A stretch of DNA of 64,000 bases. Origin: an uncultured Eubacteriales bacterium. GTDB taxonomy: Bacteria; Bacillota; Clostridia; Oscillospirales; Oscillospiraceae. Under the pieces are notes generated by a model, which was not told where the DNA came from, did not search any database, and saw nothing but the letters and a program-made list of their open reading frames with translations. Shown piece by piece: positions 62,093-64,000 of this stretch (within the stretch, counting starts at the first letter, position 1; each line of letters opens with the position of its first letter). The translations under genes were made by a program, and so were the position numbers. The stretch is from contig CATXTO010000003.1 of NCBI GenBank assembly GCA_958402445.1, forward strand, positions 62,001-126,000. The letters run 5' to 3'.

Positions 62093-62875
62093 ATGGCGAG
62101 AGAAAGGCGCGCAGTTTCCCAGGTGGACGAAGATCAGGTGCTGGATGAGGGAGTGCTGGAGGGCCGCAATGCGGTTATGGAGGCCCTGCGCAGCGGAAGA
62201 ACCATAGATAAGGTGTACCTTGCCGCCGGGGAGACGGACAGTGGGTTGGCCCGTCTGGCCGCGATGGCCCGGGAGGCTGGCGCCGTGGTGTCGCCGGTGG
62301 ATCGGAGGAAACTGGACCGGATGAGCGCCACAGGCGCGCATCAGGGGATCATCGCCCAGGTGGCGGCCCATGCGTATGTTTCCATAGAGGAGATGCTGGA
62401 GCTGGCGGCCCGGCGGGGTGAACCGCCCCTTCTGGTGGTCTGCGATGAGCTGAGCGACCCGCACAACTTAGGGGCGATTCTGCGGTCCGCCGAGTGCGCC
62501 GGAGCCCACGGCGTGGTGATTCCCAAGCGGCGCGGAGTCGGACTCACGGTCACTGTGGCAAAGGCCTCCGCCGGGGCGGTGGAATATATGCCTGTGGCGC
62601 GGGTCCCCAACCTGGCGGCCACGCTGCGGGAGCTCAAAGCGCGGGGGGTCTGGGTGTATGGCGCTGCCGCCGGCGGCGCGGCGCCGTTGTATCAGGCGGA
62701 TTTAAAGGGGCCGGCGGCGCTTGTCATTGGCAGCGAGGGCCGTGGCATGAGCCGCATTGTGGCGGAGACCTGCGATCTGCTTGTTAGTATTCCCATGAAT
62801 GGGAGGATTTCTTCCCTCAACGCCTCTGCCGCTGCGGCAATTTTATTGTATGAGGCTGTGAGACAGCGGCAATAG
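62093..62875 (+). CDS. rlmB: 23S rRNA 2'-O-ribose methyltransferase (TrmH/RlmB family)
   Basis: 260 residues. N-terminal substrate-binding region starts near VLEGRNAVMEAL; the SpoU/TrmH SPOUT motifs are NLGAILRSAECAGAHGVV (motif 1), VIGSEGRGM (motif 2) and IPMNGRISSLNASAAAAILLYE (motif 3). Modifies a ribose in 23S rRNA (RlmB acts on Gm2251 in E. coli). GGAGG 7 bases before ATG. Divergent from ftsH. The first 20 residues are an acidic and basic extension. Confidence 0.95.
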   Translation: MARERRAVSQVDEDQVLDEGVLEGRNAVMEALRSGRTIDKVYLAAGETDSGLARLAAMAREAGAVVSPVDRRKLDRMSATGAHQGIIAQVAAHAYVSIEEMLELAARRGEPPLLVVCDELSDPHNLGAILRSAECAGAHGVVIPKRRGVGLTVTVAKASAGAVEYMPVARVPNLAATLRELKARGVWVYGAAAGGAAPLYQADLKGPAALVIGSEGRGMSRIVAETCDLLVSIPMNGRISSLNASAAAAILLYEAVRQRQ

Positions 62876-62919
62876 GCAGGGACCGGCGCGCCGGGGCGGA
62901 ATCGGAGGACATGGATCAC

Positions 62920-64000
62920 ATGAAAAAGAAGAAAAACCAGGCGCTTCCTCTGGAACAGCAACAGCCTGTGGACCAAGTCCGGGAGGCGGAGGAGCAGTTT
63001 ACCCTGGAGGATATCTTAAAGGAATTTGGCGGAGATCAGCTTCCGAAGCCGGAAACCACGGCGGCGGAACCGGCCGATTCCCAGGCTCCTACCATCCGGT
63101 TTCAGACGGTAGAACCGGATTCCAGAAAACGGGAAGAAGTGGGTTGGGACACGTTTTTAAGAATGGCAGAGGAGGAGCGGCGCACCGAGGCAGCAGAAAA
63201 ACGGGAAGAGCCGAACCGCCAAAGACCTCCCGCCCCGGCGCGGGAGGCGAGCAAAAGGCCGAGACCGCCCCGAAACAAGGTGCCGAGCGAGGAGCAACCG
63301 TCCGATGCGGGACGGAAGACCGAACATAAGGAACCCTTGGCGGATTCCATTTTGTTCGGCGGGGCACATCCTTTTTCGGAACAGAAGACTTCGCCGGAAC
63401 AGGGGGAGCAGATGCCGGCGGAGCGAGAAGACAGGCGCAAGGCTGCCGCGTCCAGGTCAAAAACACGGCGAAAGCCGGCTCCCATCGTGACGCCGGAGGC
63501 TCTGTACCGGGAATCCTCCCATGGCATCATTGGCATCAAGATCAGGCTGGTTATCTGTTTTTTGCTGGCACTGACCGCGATTGCCCTCTCGCTGTGCCGA
63601 GCCAACGGCTGGCTGGAGTTTAACAGAGAGGATTCCTTCCCGAATTTTACGGAGATGGCCCTTCTTCTCATCTGTTCGCTGCTGTCATATGACGTTTTGG
63701 CCGAGGGAGTCAGTAAGATCCTTCGTTTGCGGTTCCAGCTGACTAGTTTGCTGACGGTGGCGGTCGTTCTGGCGCTGATCGACGGCTCCTATTGCCTCAC
63801 CACGACCCGGGCCACCTACTGCCCGGTGGTCTGTCTCCTTCTGAGCGCAGCCCTGTGGGGCAGCAGCCAGACGGCTCAGGCTACCTGCGGCACCATGGAC
63901 GTGGGGCGCAGGGCAGTGGAGCCGGAGGCGGTACTTCGGGAGCCGGCGTTGCTGCAGAAGCGGGCCGGCGTCCTGCGGGGAAAAGGGAGCCTGGCGGAAT
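62920..64000 (+). CDS. Membrane protein of unknown function, 3'-truncated by window edge
   Basis: At least 360 residues, open to the last base. Start ATG 62920 (MKKKKNQAL); GGAGG at 62904-62908 lies 11 bases before it, while an in-frame ATG at 62911 is too close (2 bases). Residues 1-195 are charged and low in hydrophobicity, with long Glu/Arg/Pro stretches, suggesting a disordered cytoplasmic region. Four hydrophobic segments lie near 207-225, 245-262, 275-293 and 297-314. Then a polar, basic stretch. It shares the strand with rlmB, 44 bases downstream, and may be in its operon. Family not recognised. Confidence 0.75.
   Translation, partial: MKKKKNQALPLEQQQPVDQVREAEEQFTLEDILKEFGGDQLPKPETTAAEPADSQAPTIRFQTVEPDSRKREEVGWDTFLRMAEEERRTEAAEKREEPNRQRPPAPAREASKRPRPPRNKVPSEEQPSDAGRKTEHKEPLADSILFGGAHPFSEQKTSPEQGEQMPAEREDRRKAAASRSKTRRKPAPIVTPEALYRESSHGIIGIKIRLVICFLLALTAIALSLCRANGWLEFNREDSFPNFTEMALLLICSLLSYDVLAEGVSKILRLRFQLTSLLTVAVVLALIDGSYCLTTTRATYCPVVCLLLSAALWGSSQTAQATCGTMDVGRRAVEPEAVLREPALLQKRAGVLRGKGSLAE

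Overview
The window reads as chromosome of a GC-rich, low-branching Clostridia member, most likely an Oscillospiraceae (Oscillibacter / Flavonifractor / Pseudoflavonifractor-like) gut anaerobe; the genus is inference. Support: strong AGGAGG ribosome sites with frequent TTG/GTG starts, a CIRCE-controlled groESL, LPxTG pilin plus class C sortases (Gram-positive wall), DUF3795, DUF5685, DUF1540, DUF2975 and DUF4153 families typical of Clostridia, and GTAGGGGCG...CGCCCCTAC palindromic repeats. No phage, plasmid replicon, IS transposase, CRISPR array or rRNA operon was recognised.

Layout. 0-3.9 kb: 3' part of an rRNA methyltransferase, a lipid kinase, and groES-groEL under a sigma-A promoter with a perfect CIRCE operator. 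3.9-4.6 kb: tandem 180-bp palindromic repeat array. 4.8-8.2 kb: DUF554 membrane protein, a second lipid kinase, PPC-domain protein and Nudix hydrolase (overlapping genes), then a convergent pyridoxamine kinase. 8.7-17.7 kb: small membrane protein and a complete oligopeptide ABC importer (oppA-B-C-D-F plus a small membrane protein); OppC carries an insertion of about 380 residues with internal repeats. 17.9-23.4 kb: DUF3795 protein, unexplained noncoding DNA, and a DUF2975-XRE-DUF4153 operon divergent from a DUF2207 membrane protein. 23.4-27.4 kb: a redox cluster (TrxB-like reductase, CcdA-thioredoxin fusion under a three-half-site operator) with tRNA-Val, an orphan acyl carrier protein and a CBS-domain protein. 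27.7-33.2 kb: MMPL exporter with a secreted heptad-repeat partner, a palindromic-repeat patch and an EamA transporter. 33.3-38.0 kb: a pilus locus (long leader, one SpaA-type pilin, two class C sortases). 38.1-42.9 kb: acetyltransferase, DUF2461, ECF-like sigma factor, small secreted proteins and a lipoprotein. 42.9-49.4 kb: FUSC exporter, second DUF3795 protein, tRNA-Arg, DivIVA-like coiled coil, DUF975, XRE-TPR regulator, HD hydrolase. 49.4-57.8 kb: TVP38 protein, two-component system, J-domain protein with DUF5685, YihY, TIM-barrel isomerase, VOC, DUF3788 and DUF1540. 58.1-64.0 kb: rpe, a tandem 123-bp palindromic array followed by a diverged second copy of the rpe 3' end, ftsH, rlmB, and an unrecognised membrane protein running off the edge.

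Functional threads: protein quality control (GroESL, FtsH, a J protein), extracytoplasmic thiol chemistry, peptide uptake, envelope homeostasis (DivIVA, FUSC, YihY, MMPL, lipid kinases) and surface pili. The most unusual items are the OppC insertion with internal repeats, the two palindrome-rich arrays whose periods are both multiples of three, the rpe scar, the three-half-site operator before the CcdA-thioredoxin gene, and the one-pilin/two-sortase locus with a long leader.
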